From: Tetrahymena elliotti 4EA
Taxonomy: Eukaryota > Ciliophora > Oligohymenophorea > Hymenostomatida > Tetrahymenidae
Assembly (NCBI GenBank): GCA_000231825.2
Contig: JH720302.1
Span: forward strand, 464,100-500,561
Length of the DNA stretch: 36,462 nucleotides
Direction: 5' to 3'
Every line of letters starts with the position of its first letter. Position 1 is the stretch's first letter. Below the pieces are notes generated by a model. The model was given only the letters and a program-made list of their open reading frames with translations. It ran no database searches and was not told where the DNA came from. Positions 1-12,811 of the stretch are shown piece by piece. The position numbers and the translations under genes are program-made.

Positions 1-776
1 TTAATATTTTGTAAAAAAAAAAACAGAATAAAAATATAATTTAATTTAATAAATATCATTAATTTTAAAAATAAGATCTATTTTCTTGTATAATTATGAA
101 TAATTTAAACATAACATTATTTTTTTTATTTTGTACCTTTTTTGTTATTTTAATTTTAATTTAAATATATGAAATATTTAATATAAAAGAGAGTTAGATT
201 ACATAGAATTGATCAACTAAAAATTAAAGTATTATTATATTATTATAAATATAAATAAAAATGTAAAATATTTTTTAATTTGTAAAAACCTAATTTTATA
301 AATAAGTTTTTATTTTTTGCATTTAATTTTATGTTTTAAATTACTTTTCTTTTTTTAAGATGACATAAGTATAAATCTAACTTTAATTTATTTAAAAATT
401 AAAAGATAAAAAGAGGATTTAATAAATTAATTAAAAAATAAATAGTATTCAAGATGCTATTATGATTTTTAAAAAAATTTAATTAAACCAAGGAAAATAA
501 GAAGATTGTAAAATTATGAGTACTTTTCTCTTCTAAATTAAATAAGAATAAACTATTTAACTATTTAATATTTTATCTACATTAATGTGAAAGATTATCC
601 TTTGAAAAATTATTTTTTTTATTCAGAAAACAGAATGAGTTCAATGTAATATAACTATTGGAAGAAGGTATGCAAATATATTTGATAATAGTGTATTATA
701 TTTTTTATTGTATAAACTAAATTTATTACTTAATTAATTAATTATTTATTTTTTCATGTTTTTTTATAAAATGTTT
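1..776. other. AT-rich intergenic spacer, no gene seen
   Basis: This stretch lies past the stop codon of the minus-strand carboxypeptidase gene. It is almost pure A/T with long homopolymer runs and has TGA in all frames at short intervals. I see no coding frame, RNA gene or repeat in it. It presumably holds the 3' untranslated region of the carboxypeptidase gene next to position 777. Confidence 0.6.
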
Positions 777-3700
777 TCATTTTTAGTTAATGTTAATGTT
801 AAGGTTTGAATTATTATTTTGTTGTGTTGTTATATTGTTGTTAACAGAACTATCTCTATATGCTTAAGCTCCATATACTTTAGCTTAATAGGTTTAATAT
901 AATTTATTATTCCCTAATAGCGGAATCCTCTAAAAATTTTTATCTGGTAAAGGCCTATCTTCTTCCTAAAATAAATAAAATAACAATTAAAATTAATAAA
1001 AATGAATAGAATAAATAAAACCTTTTTCTTTAAGTTAAAGTGCTTCTTCATTGCATAAAAAGCTGAAGGGCAGTTTCCTTTAGGCTTAAATCCTTCTTAT
1101 TTAGATTTTCTAAAATATTATTCTTAAGTTTGATCAGCAATTGAATTGGGAGTGTTAATTAAAATTTAATTTATATTTTTTAATTCAATTTCTTCTGGCT
1201 AATTTAATTGCTTTTCTCCTTTAAATCTTGTAAAAGTTGAAGAGAGCTGCGATTCAATGTGCTTTTAAACTTTTTATGTTGCTGTGTTTTTAGCTACTTC
1301 TCCCTAGAAATTGCTAAATGTTCCTCTTTCTTTTATTTCTTCAAAGAAATCTTCTCTTGATTAAGAAAAGTGAGGTTATTGAGATGTCGTTTATTCAAGT
1401 TTCTATTTCTTTTCTTATTCATATTCACTTACACTTTTCATCATTAACAACCAAGTCTTACTTGCATTCTATTTACCATTTATAGGGGGTTTTAAAGCAT
1501 TTTTATTTACTGTTTGTTAAAAGTTGATAACATTTAGCTATTCCTTTGCTTAACCATTTTATTATTATGGAAGTAAGTTTTTTCTACTACTGCTTTTGAG
1601 ATCATTTTTATTCTTTTTTTGCCCTACTGTTTGAGGTCTATTTGTATTAAATTCTTTTAATTTTATATCATTTAATTACTCTTCTTCTATCTTATCGACA
1701 TTAGTTCCCTTTTTTGTTAAGTAGGCTGTTAAAGGTCTCATCTATATTGTTTTAGAGACATAAATTCCTTTCTTTTCAGGAATTTTTTATTCTCTGTTTT
1801 CAGCTGAAGTACTGTTATTTCTTATTTTTTAATTAGAATCAGATAAATTATTTTTATTTATATCTTTTGATGTGCTCAACAGTGATCTTCCCTTCCTAGA
1901 GTTCCTTTTAACTTAATTATTCGATGCCACTTGTTAGTTAGACAATTTTTTATTATTTGTGTTCTTAAATATCGTCTTAAACATATCTCTATTCACACTT
2001 ATATTTTTTTACAGCATTTTAATATGATTTTTCTATTTTTTTAAAGAATTTATTCAATTATTTTATTAAACTTTAAATTTATAAAAAATTACATCATAAT
2101 CCTCATCAGATGACTCAGAGTCTGAACCACCTTCTGAGTAGTTATCTGACTCATCCTACCTGGCAGGTTTGGAGTCTTATTCGATGCTATCTAAATTGAA
2201 TAGATTAGAAAAAGGTAATGTTTTAAGTTGCTCATTATTAAATGCATTTTATTCTTCTTATTTTTTGTTTCTTTTCTTTTTCTTATCTATTTTCTTCTCT
2301 TTTTTTTTCATTTTTCTAATATTTTCCTTAATTTCTTCTTTTTAATCTTCAGCAACTTTATCATCGACTAAGAATTCATGATGTTATTGCTAGACTTGTA
2401 GTTTTTTCCTGTTTAAATAATTCTTAAAATTAAACTTTTAAAATCTCCAAAATGATTAATACATTAAAGCTGTATCATCATCACTGTGTATGACAACCAT
2501 TTAATTTTGATTTAAAGCTTCAGTAGATCTATGTTGTTACAATCTCTTCTTTTCAATCTGAATTTTAATAGTAAATTATGAACAAATTGAATATTTTGTA
2601 ATATGAATGATACCATAGATTCATATTCAATAATAGATGTAATGTATTTTTATAAAGATTTTCCAATAATAACTCCCATTTCAAGTAAGAACTCACTATT
2701 AAAATATTTGGAAAATCCATTTCTATAAAAACTTCCATTTGAGGCCTCAATAGTATAACTAAGTTAAATATCAAATTAACTAAATAAAATTGCGCGCCCT
2801 GTATTTTTCTTTCCAGGAGATATCTTAAAAATACTAGAGTAATATCTAAACATATCAGTTTGTTCTCCCATCAACTTAGGAAAAATACGACATTTATAAT
2901 AATTTAAATCATAAATAGGAAATTCTGGCCCATAAACAAATACATTCTTCTTTACTGAATGTCCATGCAGATCAATAAAAATATTAAAATTTCTTCCATA
3001 AGTTCTCTTCAATTCAAGAGTTAAATCTTTCATACTAACTATAGTAGGATACAAAATCTTATCTGAAGAATGAAAAATTCTATTTAAATCCCTGCCTGCA
3101 AAACCAGTTCTATAATTCCCTGCAATGACACCATCAGGATTAAGCATAGGAATGATCTTAAAAATTGTGCTATTTAAATTAAATATTTTAAATTTTATTT
3201 TAAAACAATAAAAATTATTTAAAAAATTTATTTTTTACTTTTTTCTAATTTTTTTGGCCTCTTCTGAATCCCCAAATAAAAATTAAAGAAAACCGTGCAT
3301 TAGCCAAGATCCATTAGACTCTCCAGGATGAATTCTAGCAGAAATCAGAGCTACCTTTCTGTCCTTATAAGGAACAGTCATATCAATATTATCTTTATTT
3401 TAAATGAAAGTTTTAATTAGAAAAAATATGTATTCAATTAAATAAATACCTGTAACAGTTAAAAGTGGGACATCAATTCCACTCATAGTTTGACAGAGTT
3501 TTTCCTCTGTGATAAAATCTTTGTTTTGAAGATGATGTTGCTTCATGGTCTCTTTTAGGAATTTAATTAATTTGCTAAAGGTGTAAGGAACACAAAAAGC
3601 AAACCATACTGTATCATTATCATATAAAAATTCATATTCAAATGATAGCTGAAAAGGTTATTTTCTATTTCATAGATAAAATAAATTAAATATTGATTGA

Positions 3701-5656
3701 GTCATTTAGATGTAAATATCATAATAATAATCATATCAAATCTTATTAGATTCATTTTTCATCTCAATTTTCATTAAATTAAGAAAAAATTTGAAAATAT
3801 TTCTAAAGGATTATTTAAATGCTATCATAATATCTTTTAATTAGCCCCATTAATAAAAAATTATTTTTTGTTATTTTCACAAAGAAATAGATTCAAAATG
3901 ATAAAAAAAATAAATTCAGAGAGAAAGAATTTCTAATTAAAAATAAATACCCATTATCATCTTCATCATACAAAAAATTATATCTGTAATTTTATTTGTT
4001 ATAGCTAACATTGTTGCCTTCTTAGGTCCAGTCTTTTTTTAAAATCTTTAATGAAGTTTCTGATAATATATAAGGCTTCATTCCCTTTATGAAAAATAAT
4101 AGATTAAAATAACTTGATGTTGTGCTTAAATCTAAATAATTTATTTACTCTTGTGTAAAGAGATTTCTTTTTGTAGAAGTTGCAGATATTGAATTTAACT
4201 TTCTATCCTTTAGTGGCCCCCTAAACTTTGAAATAATACCATTAAAAGTGTCCCTTTGTATTAGAATCAACTCTCATGAAAAGATCATATTCTTCGGTGT
4301 TTTCAATCTTAACTGCAATATCCAAATTTCCACTTTCAAAAATAGAATCAAATTTCAAAATATCTTTTCTCTATGCATAAAGTGGATTATTTCCTTAAAA
4401 GGGAGGTTTTATAGGTTCCCTAAATTTTTTTGTAAACATATCAAAAAAGGGTGCCAAATGGGGATAATCGTTAGTAAATAAATGATCATAACGAAATGTA
4501 TATGAATCATTTCCAGAATACTGTTGATGCAATTAAAGAGAAGTGTATGGCCTAAAGCCAATATAGCACAGCTTGTATTAATTGTAATACATAGAAGTAG
4601 TTACTCCTAATTCTCTAATAATTTTATCTATAGTTGAATTTTTAAAATTTAGAGGTATTGGCCCATTGAAGTGAATTTTAGGTACCCACCTATTTTGTTA
4701 AATAATTAGTTTGTTTATTTAAATATAAAAAATACTGAAAAATTAAATGAGAATGCTTCATGATAAAGCAAAATTCTATTTGAATAAAATGATTTATATT
4801 CTTAATTAGTAAAACTATTTTGGATTTGTTTTAAAACAATCCAAAGATTTTTAAATTTTGTTTGAAATGAAAAGGTAAAAATTTACCCAAAAAGCATATC
4901 AGGTTCAAGAGAATAAGGCTTATCAATAATGGGTTAAGGTGGTAAATCTTCTAAATAGTGACGTTTTGGTTCTTTTTCCTCTTATTAATGATAATAATCA
5001 TAATATTAATTTATAAAATTTTTGTTGTTATTATTGTTTTAATTTCCTTTATTATCAATATCATCTTCAGAAGAAAATCCTCCACTTACATCACTGCTAA
5101 ATGTATCATCGTTATTTTTAAAATTATTTATCTAGCCACTATTAATGCTTTATCTATTGCTATTCCCAAAATTTCCATTTAGTTTATTGTTATTTATATT
5201 TTAATTTTATTATACCTTTTCAGTGTTACTCAACTAACTTATATTTCCAACATTCTAATTTTGATTTGTTTATCCGTTGTAAGATGTAGAGCTCTTTACT
5301 TTAACTCCATTCTTAACTATAAAATTTTATTTTTTAACTTAAATGTTTTGCTATTATTAAGAAGCTTAGCTCATTATTGTAGATGATTGCTACATGTTAT
5401 TTATTTAAACCTTAAGAACATTTGAAGGCTAACTAACTGATTGTGTTTATCGAACAGAATAACTGACTGGATTCATGTAATTACCAATCCCATAAGATTG
5501 AAAAGTGGCAGATTCAGATTACTTATTTTCGAAACCTTAATACATGACTGCTTTATTCTAACTATTGTAATCGCTTGTGTTACTTTATTAGTTTGGCTGA
5601 GAATTAAAAATTAAATTTGAAGCGCTAACAGTCCTTTATGTATCATATTTTTTCAT
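777..5656 (-). CDS. Cytosolic carboxypeptidase (M14 zinc metallopeptidase, CCP/AGBL type), 1364 aa, 8 exons
   Basis: Predicted to cleave C-terminal or side-chain glutamates from tubulin, as CCP enzymes do in ciliated cells. Exons (minus strand): 5656-4887, 4689-4149, 4084-3951, 3664-3450, 3392-3239, 3169-2614, 2557-1022, 965-777. They total 4095 nt, divisible by three. Residues 1-250 are Asn/Gln/Ser-rich. A CCP-type N-domain follows (WVPKIHFNG, then RVDSNTKGHFQWYYFKV), then the catalytic domain. Zinc ligands are H575 and E578 in HPGES and H673 in DLHGHS. NPDGV (615-619) and RDLNR (631-635) are substrate-side motifs, and the catalytic glutamate is E746 in SYTIEAS. All key residues are present, so the enzyme should be active. 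The last ~570 residues are a Lys/Ser/Asn-rich tail with an acidic Ser/Asp/Glu patch encoded near 2095-2160. Tubulin as substrate is inferred from the family. Which CCP subtype it is cannot be told here. Confidence 0.9.
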
Positions 5657-7361
5657 TTAAGCTAGTTTAAAATGAATTACTTAATTGATAGATTGAAAGA
5701 TAGAAAAGAAATTAATTTTTAATAGTTAAAAAATTAATTGATGAGTTAAACAAAAATCATATAAGGTTGAAGATAATTAATTAATTATTTAGTTTTTTTG
5801 GATGGTTTAGCTTTTTGAAATATTATTTATCAGTTTTGATGTTTTCTTTTTTTTATAAAAATCATATTCATATTTATAAATAATGCTTTATTTTTCAAAC
5901 AAATTGCATATTTCTTCTAAAAATAAATGCTTATTTGTATATCCTTTTTTGATAGCACACTCACTGTAATAATACCCACCTAATTCTAAAGATAGAAAAA
6001 TTAATCTTTGAATCAAACACATAATAAAACAAATCTTTCATTTAAAATTCAGCATAATTCTTAATCACAATTAAAACTAACAACATTAGTTACTATTCAC
6101 TGAATAATAATAAGTTTCCAAAAATATTTATTAAAATTTAATTTTAAATTTTCTATTTTTCATTAAAAAAATGTGATTATTTTATTCTTTTAATTCCAAC
6201 AAAAAAATTGCTTATTTTATGGGGAGTTTTTTTTAAATTTAAATTCTTTAGAATCATTTTATTTATTTAAGTATATTAATTCCAACAAATATTTTCTTTT
6301 TTAAAGGTTTATTATTTTTGATAGTCATTTTATTTTTTTAAGTACTTCAAAAAAATATTATGCTTATTAAAAGTTTTTTATTTGAATAATAAATAATTTC
6401 AAAGAGCTAATAATTTTATCTTGCTAAGATCAGCAAAGAAAATACTTTTTTTTTTGTTAAATAATTTCAAAATATAATCATTTTATTTAGTAAATATCAT
6501 CAAAAAAACATTTATTTTTTTGAATTATTTTTTATTCAAAGAATAATTTGAATTTAAATGCAAACATTTTTTATTGGTTTACTTAAACTTCAGTTGGTCA
6601 TAATAAAATGTTTTCTTGAAATATATATCTAATAAATTAAAATGATAATAAATTAATTTTATTTTTAAAAAATAAATTTCAACTTAAAAAAATTCATTTC
6701 AAATTCAAATTGATAATTGGTAGGTTAAAAAGTAAATAGGTGTATAAAAGCGATTAAAATCTATATTGACTGATAATAATTAAAGGAGAGCTTTAAAATA
6801 AATCAAATGGGAATTATAATTCTTTAGCCATTTAAAATAATAAATTGAATAAGAATAGATTTTAATGTTTTTGGGAATAATAATGGAAGTTTTTGAATAT
6901 TGCTACAACTGTAAAATGTAAAAAAATATGTCGATAATTAACTATTAATTTTGATAGATAAAAAATTAGTTATTTATTTAGAGAGTTAGTTAGTTAGTTA
7001 CTTATAAAGGATTTTGCTTTTTACTACAAAAGATTGTATTTTTGGGTGATAGTGTGAAAGCATCAGATAAATTTAGATGGAATGAAGGAGAAAGTAGCAG
7101 GGAAGTAGGAATACAGCAATATGGCGGATGGGATGAAGAAGAGGAAGAGTGAATAAATGAATGAAGAAATAAGGTTGGATATATATAAGATGAAAAGAAA
7201 AACTAAAATTAATTGCAGAGAGAAAGGTGACAAAGAAAGAAAAAATAAAATAAAGCGAGAAAAAGAAAAAGAAGTTCAATCAAAGGTTCAAAGAAAGTAT
7301 TAAAAAATATATAAAGTAAAAATTAATTAAAAAAAAAAAGAGATAAAAATATCAATCAAAA
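5657..7361. other. Intergenic region between the divergent carboxypeptidase and RPL37 copy 1 genes
   Basis: This region separates the start codons of two divergently oriented genes, so it should hold both promoters. It is AT-rich. The last ~300 bases before 7362 become strongly purine-rich on the plus strand (A and G, few C), which resembles the leader of the second RPL37 copy. Short open frames in the purine-rich part have no recognisable product. No RNA gene or longer repeat was seen. Confidence 0.5.
7339..7361 (+). promoter_or_regulatory. Conserved leader just before the RPL37 copy 1 start codon
   Basis: The bases AGAGATAAAAAT, a short AT-rich stretch with ATCAA, and a run of A precede the ATG. 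A near-identical block sits at the same place before RPL37 copy 2 (from 12788), although the sequence further upstream differs. Conservation between two otherwise diverged flanks suggests a functional 5' untranslated region or start-site context shared by the pair. Confidence 0.45.
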
Positions 7362-7812
7362 ATGGTAAAATATTAATTATTTTGACTTAATTATAAAAAT
7401 CGATTATATTACAAATGGCAATCACTTACTAAACTAACTATTTCCATTATAAAATTATAGACTAGAGGTACTCCTGCTTTTGGTAAGAGACACCAAAAGA
7501 CTCACACTTTGTGCAGAAGATGCGGTAAGGCCACTTATCACAAGCAAAAACTCAGATGTGCTGCTTGCGGTTATCCTGATGCTAAGATGAGAAGATGTAA
7601 TTTTTTGCAAATAAAATAAATTTTAAAAGTGATGAATATTGAACCTTCGTTTTTTGTTAATTTTAGACGACGGTTGGGGTCAAAAGGTTAGAGATAGAAA
7701 GGGTCAAGGTACTGGTAGAATGAGATATATGAAGACTATTGCCAGAAGAGCTAAAAATGGTTTCAGATCTAACACCACTGCTCAACCCAAGGTCAAGGCT
7801 GCCTCCAACTGA
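7362..7812 (+). CDS. RPL37: Ribosomal protein eL37 (L37e), copy 1, 94 aa, 3 exons
   Basis: Structural protein of the large cytosolic ribosomal subunit. Exon 1 is only the ATG (7362-7364). Exon 2 is 7461-7596 and exon 3 is 7667-7812, ending in TGA. Coding length is 285 nt. The protein opens [19 protein letters not shown] and has the eL37 zinc ribbon with C19, C22, C34 and C37 in a CxxC-11-CxxC layout. It continues with the basic rRNA-binding stretch [19 protein letters not shown], typical of the family, and the length is normal. All five glutamines are CAA, unlike the TAA/TAG-rich neighbours, as expected for a highly expressed ciliate gene. The product is identical to that of the copy at 12812-13271. 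Both introns are at the same positions in the two copies. Confidence 0.95.
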
Positions 7813-9948
7813 TTTTGAAGGAAATCTTTATATCAATAAATTAGGTGTATAATAAAATAGCAAGCATTATAGGGGAAATTGCATAAATATTAATAATCAT
7901 ACAATAAATATCTTCAATATTCACCAAAATTAGTTAGAATCAATGGGATATTCAATAAGTACGTACAACATACAATGAATGACTTGTTTATCAATCAATC
8001 AATCTAATCACATATTTATATCCTTATAGCTAAGGAAAATTTGCATACAATTAATAATGCTCTATCTATAGCTATATATGCAATTTAACTTTGCAATCTG
8101 TCTATATTATCCGCTTGATAATTCAATATATTGTGTATTTAAATTTAACTTTTTTGCACCAATCCTCTCGTATATATCAATCAATTAATCGAATCATTCG
8201 ATACATCCAACCAAATATACTATTTAAATCGCCATATTCAACCCATTAAATCACTTTGTGTTTTGCAAATCATCATTCATAAAACATTTACTGCTTTTCA
8301 ACATTCTTTCAATCTACCAATCAATCAATAAAAACATTCACCCAAAATTACACTCCAATAAAAACAACGCACTCTTTTTCTACTTATTTTTTTGTGTGTT
8401 TGTTTTTGGTTGATAAATCATAAATATTTAATACTCTATTATAATTTGGTATTAAACACTTATTTTTTTAACTTAGATTCTAAGTTTTACTTAATTTTAT
8501 TAAATTCAATGCTTATTTTTATATCCAACCAAAATAAAAAGATATTCTTTCCTTTCTCCCTACATAACCTAATAAATAAACTGATAAACAACATGCATTT
8601 TCACTTAAAATTATTTTCCAATCAATATGTTCTCTCAACAAATATTTTCAAGGCAGTTAAATTACATTTTCTTACTCTTTTTATTTCTTTCTTTAATCGT
8701 TTTCTGTTAAAATTTTACCAAATATTTGCAATAATTAATGATTAATCATAGAATATGAAATAAGTATTAATAAAACTAATCAATAATAAGAATTAAAAAT
8801 ATTTTGATTTAAGTGTATTTTATTTGTTAAATATGTATAATAATAAAAAACTTAAATGGCATTAATATTTTTCTGATCTAATTTAATGTAAATATTTAAA
8901 AGTAATATCAAATTAATTTATATTTGATATGTCTACATATATCATTCATAAGTTTACAAAATACAAAATAAATTATTTAAAAAGATTATTCAAAAAAAAC
9001 AATTTATTCTACAATTTATAAAAATAGAAAGATAAATCATTATTTAAAATGTTTTTTTTTAAAAAAGTATCAAAAATTTATATGAACTATTTCCAATAAA
9101 TTCATGCATAATCAAAATAAACAAATAATCTTTCCAAAAAAAATTTTTAAATTTAAAACAAAAATAAATTTGTTAAATCAATTGAAATTTATTAATTTTT
9201 GTAGAAAGAATTTTTATATAAAATCAACTTTTTTTACATTAATTTTAACTATTAAATAAAATTTTTTTTGTTATTCTAAATTCATTATATTATTTTTATT
9301 TGTAATCTACGTTAAATAATCAAATTTCGTTTTGAAGTATTAAATCTTTAAGTGGTTAATTCATGTAAAATAAAGTTTAAATAATACTTTTTATAATTCA
9401 TTAAAATCTTACTTTCTGTTTTAAACCAAATCACAAGCAAGATTCAATGTAAATTAAATTAAATTAGATTTAATTTTTGATATTTTTAAAATGAAAATTA
9501 ATTTTTACAGAGAATAGAATAAATAATAATGAATATATATGAACTAAAGATTTTGATTTAATAATAATTTTAGATTGTTTGTTTGTTTTACAATAAATAA
9601 ATAATCACAAAATAATAAATAAAATAGATTTGCTTTATAATAAAAAAATATTATAGGAGGTAATTTTAAAGGTATTTGTTTATATGGATTGTAAGAAATT
9701 TTATGGATTTCTGTGAATTAGGAATACTGATGATTCTTTGAGTAATAATAGAGTATTTTTATCAAATCAGATCAGAATATTGGGAATATAAGTTAAAATA
9801 AGCAGGTAGGGATGTAGGTAGGTAGGTAGATATATATGTGCGAATTAATATTATTAGTATTTAATCAAATAGTATTTTATATAAATTAATTGTTTCCAGC
9901 TATTGTTTAATTATTTAATGGTGATTTTAGTTTTATATATTAGTAAGT
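7813..9948. other. Intergenic region between convergent RPL37 copy 1 and the hydrolase gene
   Basis: This region contains the 3' ends of two convergent genes. It is AT-rich, with many short direct repeats of the ATCAATCAATC kind between about 7990 and 8330. Open frames here, including one over 8392-8745 on the plus strand, have intergenic composition and no recognisable motif. No RNA gene was seen. Confidence 0.5.
9814..9829. repeat. GTAG tetranucleotide microsatellite
   Basis: Four consecutive GTAG/TAGG units stand out from the surrounding A/T-only spacer, about 120 bases past the stop codon of the hydrolase gene. It is a simple repeat with no assigned role. Confidence 0.7.
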
Positions 9949-11166
9949 TCATATGCTTGTTTCTTCTTTTTTTTATAAAAGTGTTAATATTTTCTCAGAG
10001 AGTTCTTCTGGGTTATCAACATTCATATGATGACCAGAAGAAGAAATGTAATCAATTTTAAATAGATCCTTGTTATTTTTGATAAGTCTTTAAGCTCCAT
10101 CTTAATTCATCCAGTCATGCTGACCATACATGAAGTGCACTGGGATATTCATACCCGCTTTGAATATTTCTTCCACTGGATAATGGGCTATAACTCTTGG
10201 ATAGAAAAATAGAGAGTAAACAAATCTACTGGTGCTCTCTGGGAGTTAAAGAACTAGGTCATAAAACTATTACCATAGTTTGAGCTCCTTCTAGGATTTG
10301 GTTTTAAGACGAGTAGTTATCATATGTTTCATTATATATTATTTAGGAAGAAAACAATTTTTGTAAAGCCATTCATAAGTAATTTAATACTTCCATACAG
10401 TTTTTCTAACCCAATTTAGAACTTTTTCTTTAAAATTCATATTTAGATATCTCTTGTTGAGATATTCTTGATTTTCTTCTTTACTTATTTTACTAACTCC
10501 TGCTGGACTCATTAAAATTAACTTTTTAACTTAGTCTTAGTTTTTCTTTGCATAAAAACTTGATATATAGCCACCAAAAGAGTGGCCAGCTAAATAGAAA
10601 GGTTTATACTATAATCCTACTTAATTAACCCACTATTAAATACTTTCAACAAAAAAATCAATTATTTCTTATGCTGTATTCAGATGATCTACTTTAGGAC
10701 GTGATGATAGATTCAACCCAATTATGTCTATACAATATACTTTAAACTGCTTGCTTAGTTTTTTGAACATTTTTTAGAACAAAATGCTTCCACCTCCATA
10801 TCCATGAATCAATACTAAAGGTTCTTTATTTTTTAAACGGTCTTTTCTTTTATCAATAGAAATATAAGTATGAATCCAGTCATCATCAATTCCTTTCAAA
10901 TTTATTTTTATATTTTTAATTTCAACATCCCTCCCTACTTCCAAGTCTTTTTTATTTAAAAAACAATTAAATCTATCTTTCATTCCTATTCATAAAAAAA
11001 TTTAATTACTATGGAGCTCTAAGATTTTTTCCTCAACTTCCTATGCTACTTTGTATTATTTTGGGAGAAAACTCTCTATTTTTTCAGCCCACCTCAAACA
11101 GTCTTCAGGATTTTAGCTGCTTTCAAAAGAAAAAGAGGACTCTTAAAGACTAATTTCTTCCTGCAT
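9949..11166 (-). CDS. Alpha/beta hydrolase, ABHD4/ABHD5-like, 397 aa, 2 exons
   Basis: Likely a lipid hydrolase or acyltransferase regulator of the ABHD4/ABHD5 (CGI-58) branch. Exons are 11166-11010 and 10985-9949, joined across a 24-nt intron. The N-terminal ~50 residues (CLRWAEKIESFLP) resemble the tryptophan-containing, lipid-associated N-terminus of that branch. The oxyanion motif LVLIHGYGGGS is at about 109-119. The nucleophile is S188 in AGHSFGGY. The acid is probably D343 in YGQHDWM and the histidine lies in GHHMNVDNP (371-372). A nucleophilic Ser is present, as in ABHD4, whereas vertebrate ABHD5 has lost it. The catalytic triad is therefore complete. The start is the only ATG near the 5' end in frame. 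The substrate cannot be told from sequence. Without the small intron, TGA codons stop every frame between the two blocks. Confidence 0.85.
10986..11009 (-). other. Ultra-short (24 nt) intron in the hydrolase gene
   Basis: On the minus strand the segment begins GTAATTAAAT and ends GAATAG. Unspliced reading meets TGA in all three frames here, while removal joins codons 52 and 54 in frame (phase 1). An alternative acceptor nine bases further would give a 33-nt intron, also in frame. Most other introns in the window are 52 nt or longer. Confidence 0.65.
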
Positions 11167-12811
11167 ATGAAGAACGCACAAACAAAAAAAAAGCCGAAAA
11201 ATAGTATTTTGCTAAGTATTAATTTAATAATCAACTAAATTTCTTTTTTTAATTTATGTTTATAATCAAATCTATCAATCAAATTAATAACAAAAAAACA
11301 AACAAACAAGCAAGTATAAACACATATACAAATAAGCAAATAAATAAGAAATGAATAATACATAAGATAATTAAATATATACCTACTTTCTATTTATTAT
11401 AATTTTTGTGCATAATCTAGTCACTCTTTCCTTAATTAAATTACATACTTGATCTTGTAAAAATTATATCAATTTTATTTTAAAAAAGTAGCTATTTTTT
11501 TCTTTTTGTTTGATCTCTTTTGCTGATAAAGAAACATATTAAATTCCTATTTGACCCATGCTTAAAATTTTATTAGATAACAAAATCTTTTTTGTTTGTT
11601 TGATTGATTGATTTCATCTATTATAATGCTTGTTAAATTCTGATCATACATGTTTTAAAGAAAATTATATCTTACTACGAAAAGCATATATATATTTTTC
11701 TCTATTATCTTAATAGTTCTATTTGCATTAGTGTTGCAATAAAGTAGATTATCATAATATTTAAACTTTTTACTTTAATTTAAAATTTTTCAAAAAGTTT
11801 CTTATAATCGTTTATTAAGTTAAGCAATCAAATAATACCTTTATGCCAATTGATATTTTTCTAAATTTTTAAAAATCTTTTTTGATTAAAATAAAAATCA
11901 TGTATTAATATATCTTTATTTGAATAAATTTTATTCATTTTCGTCACTTCAACAATGAATAGCACAACATTTTCCAAAATTTAATCCAAATAAAATTATC
12001 AATTCTCCACTCAAACTCATAATAATGTATTTCCATCGACTCAAAGATTTACAATGATGAAGAAATTACATGCTCTTATAATTAATATAGAAACATTAAG
12101 AATAATTGTCTAAAGTTTATTTCATATTTTATATAATTTCAATTATTTCAATACAATTTAATATGGATTTTCTTTGCTCTTAATTTTACTTTGAAAGAAT
12201 TTATTAGAGAAAAAATAAATCACTTTAACAAAAAGAAATAATTTTGTTTTTATTTATTGAAGGTAAAAGTTTTTAAAAAAGATGAAATATTAAGAGTTTA
12301 AAAATAGAGGGAGAGTTAATTTTAAAAAAGTAGAAGTAGAAATTTAAAAGTAGTTGAAATATTAACAGAAATTAGGATTGATTTGTTAGATTTGAATGAA
12401 AATAAAAAAATTTGTAATTAATTGACATATTCAAGGAGATTTAAGAACTTAATGCATCTATTTATTAAAGTAAATTTAATTAATATGCCACATACCAAAT
12501 ATAAAATATTTAATCAAATTAATTTTATAGGATGATTGGTAATGCTATCTTGGACAAGCAAGAATATCAATTTGAATAAGAAGAGATTTTATGATAGAAT
12601 TAAGAGAATATTTGCAAATATTTAAAGGCAAATAAATGAAGAAACTAAAATTAAGTTTAAGATAGGCGAGAAAGCAAAAGAAGAAGAGAAACAAACTAAA
12701 GACTTTGCTTAGTTAGAAAAAGAAAATAAAGTCTTTGTGGAATTATCAAAAAAAGATATAAAGAAATTATATTCAAAACAAAAAAGAAGAGATAAAAATA
12801 ATCAAGTAAAA
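11167..12811. other. Intergenic region between divergent hydrolase and RPL37 copy 2 genes
   Basis: This region holds the promoters of two divergent genes. Most of it is featureless A/T. From about 12531 the plus strand becomes purine-rich and richer in G. A TGA-free frame opens at ATG 12542 and runs in frame into the RPL37 start at 12812. I read it as leader sequence rather than a gene, because such TGA-free stretches are common at this base composition. Confidence 0.45.
12788..12811 (+). promoter_or_regulatory. Conserved leader just before the RPL37 copy 2 start codon
   Basis: AGAGATAAAAATA, then AATCAAG and a short A-run, precede the ATG, matching the block before copy 1. The match extends into the first bases of intron 1 (ATGGTAA), so the shared unit spans the start codon and 5' splice site. 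Confidence 0.45.

Noticed and set aside
8392..8745. Plus-strand 117-residue hydrophobic frame
   Set aside because: T-rich intergenic sequence yields Phe/Leu/Ile-rich frames by chance. No start context, conserved motif or G-containing codon pattern supports it.
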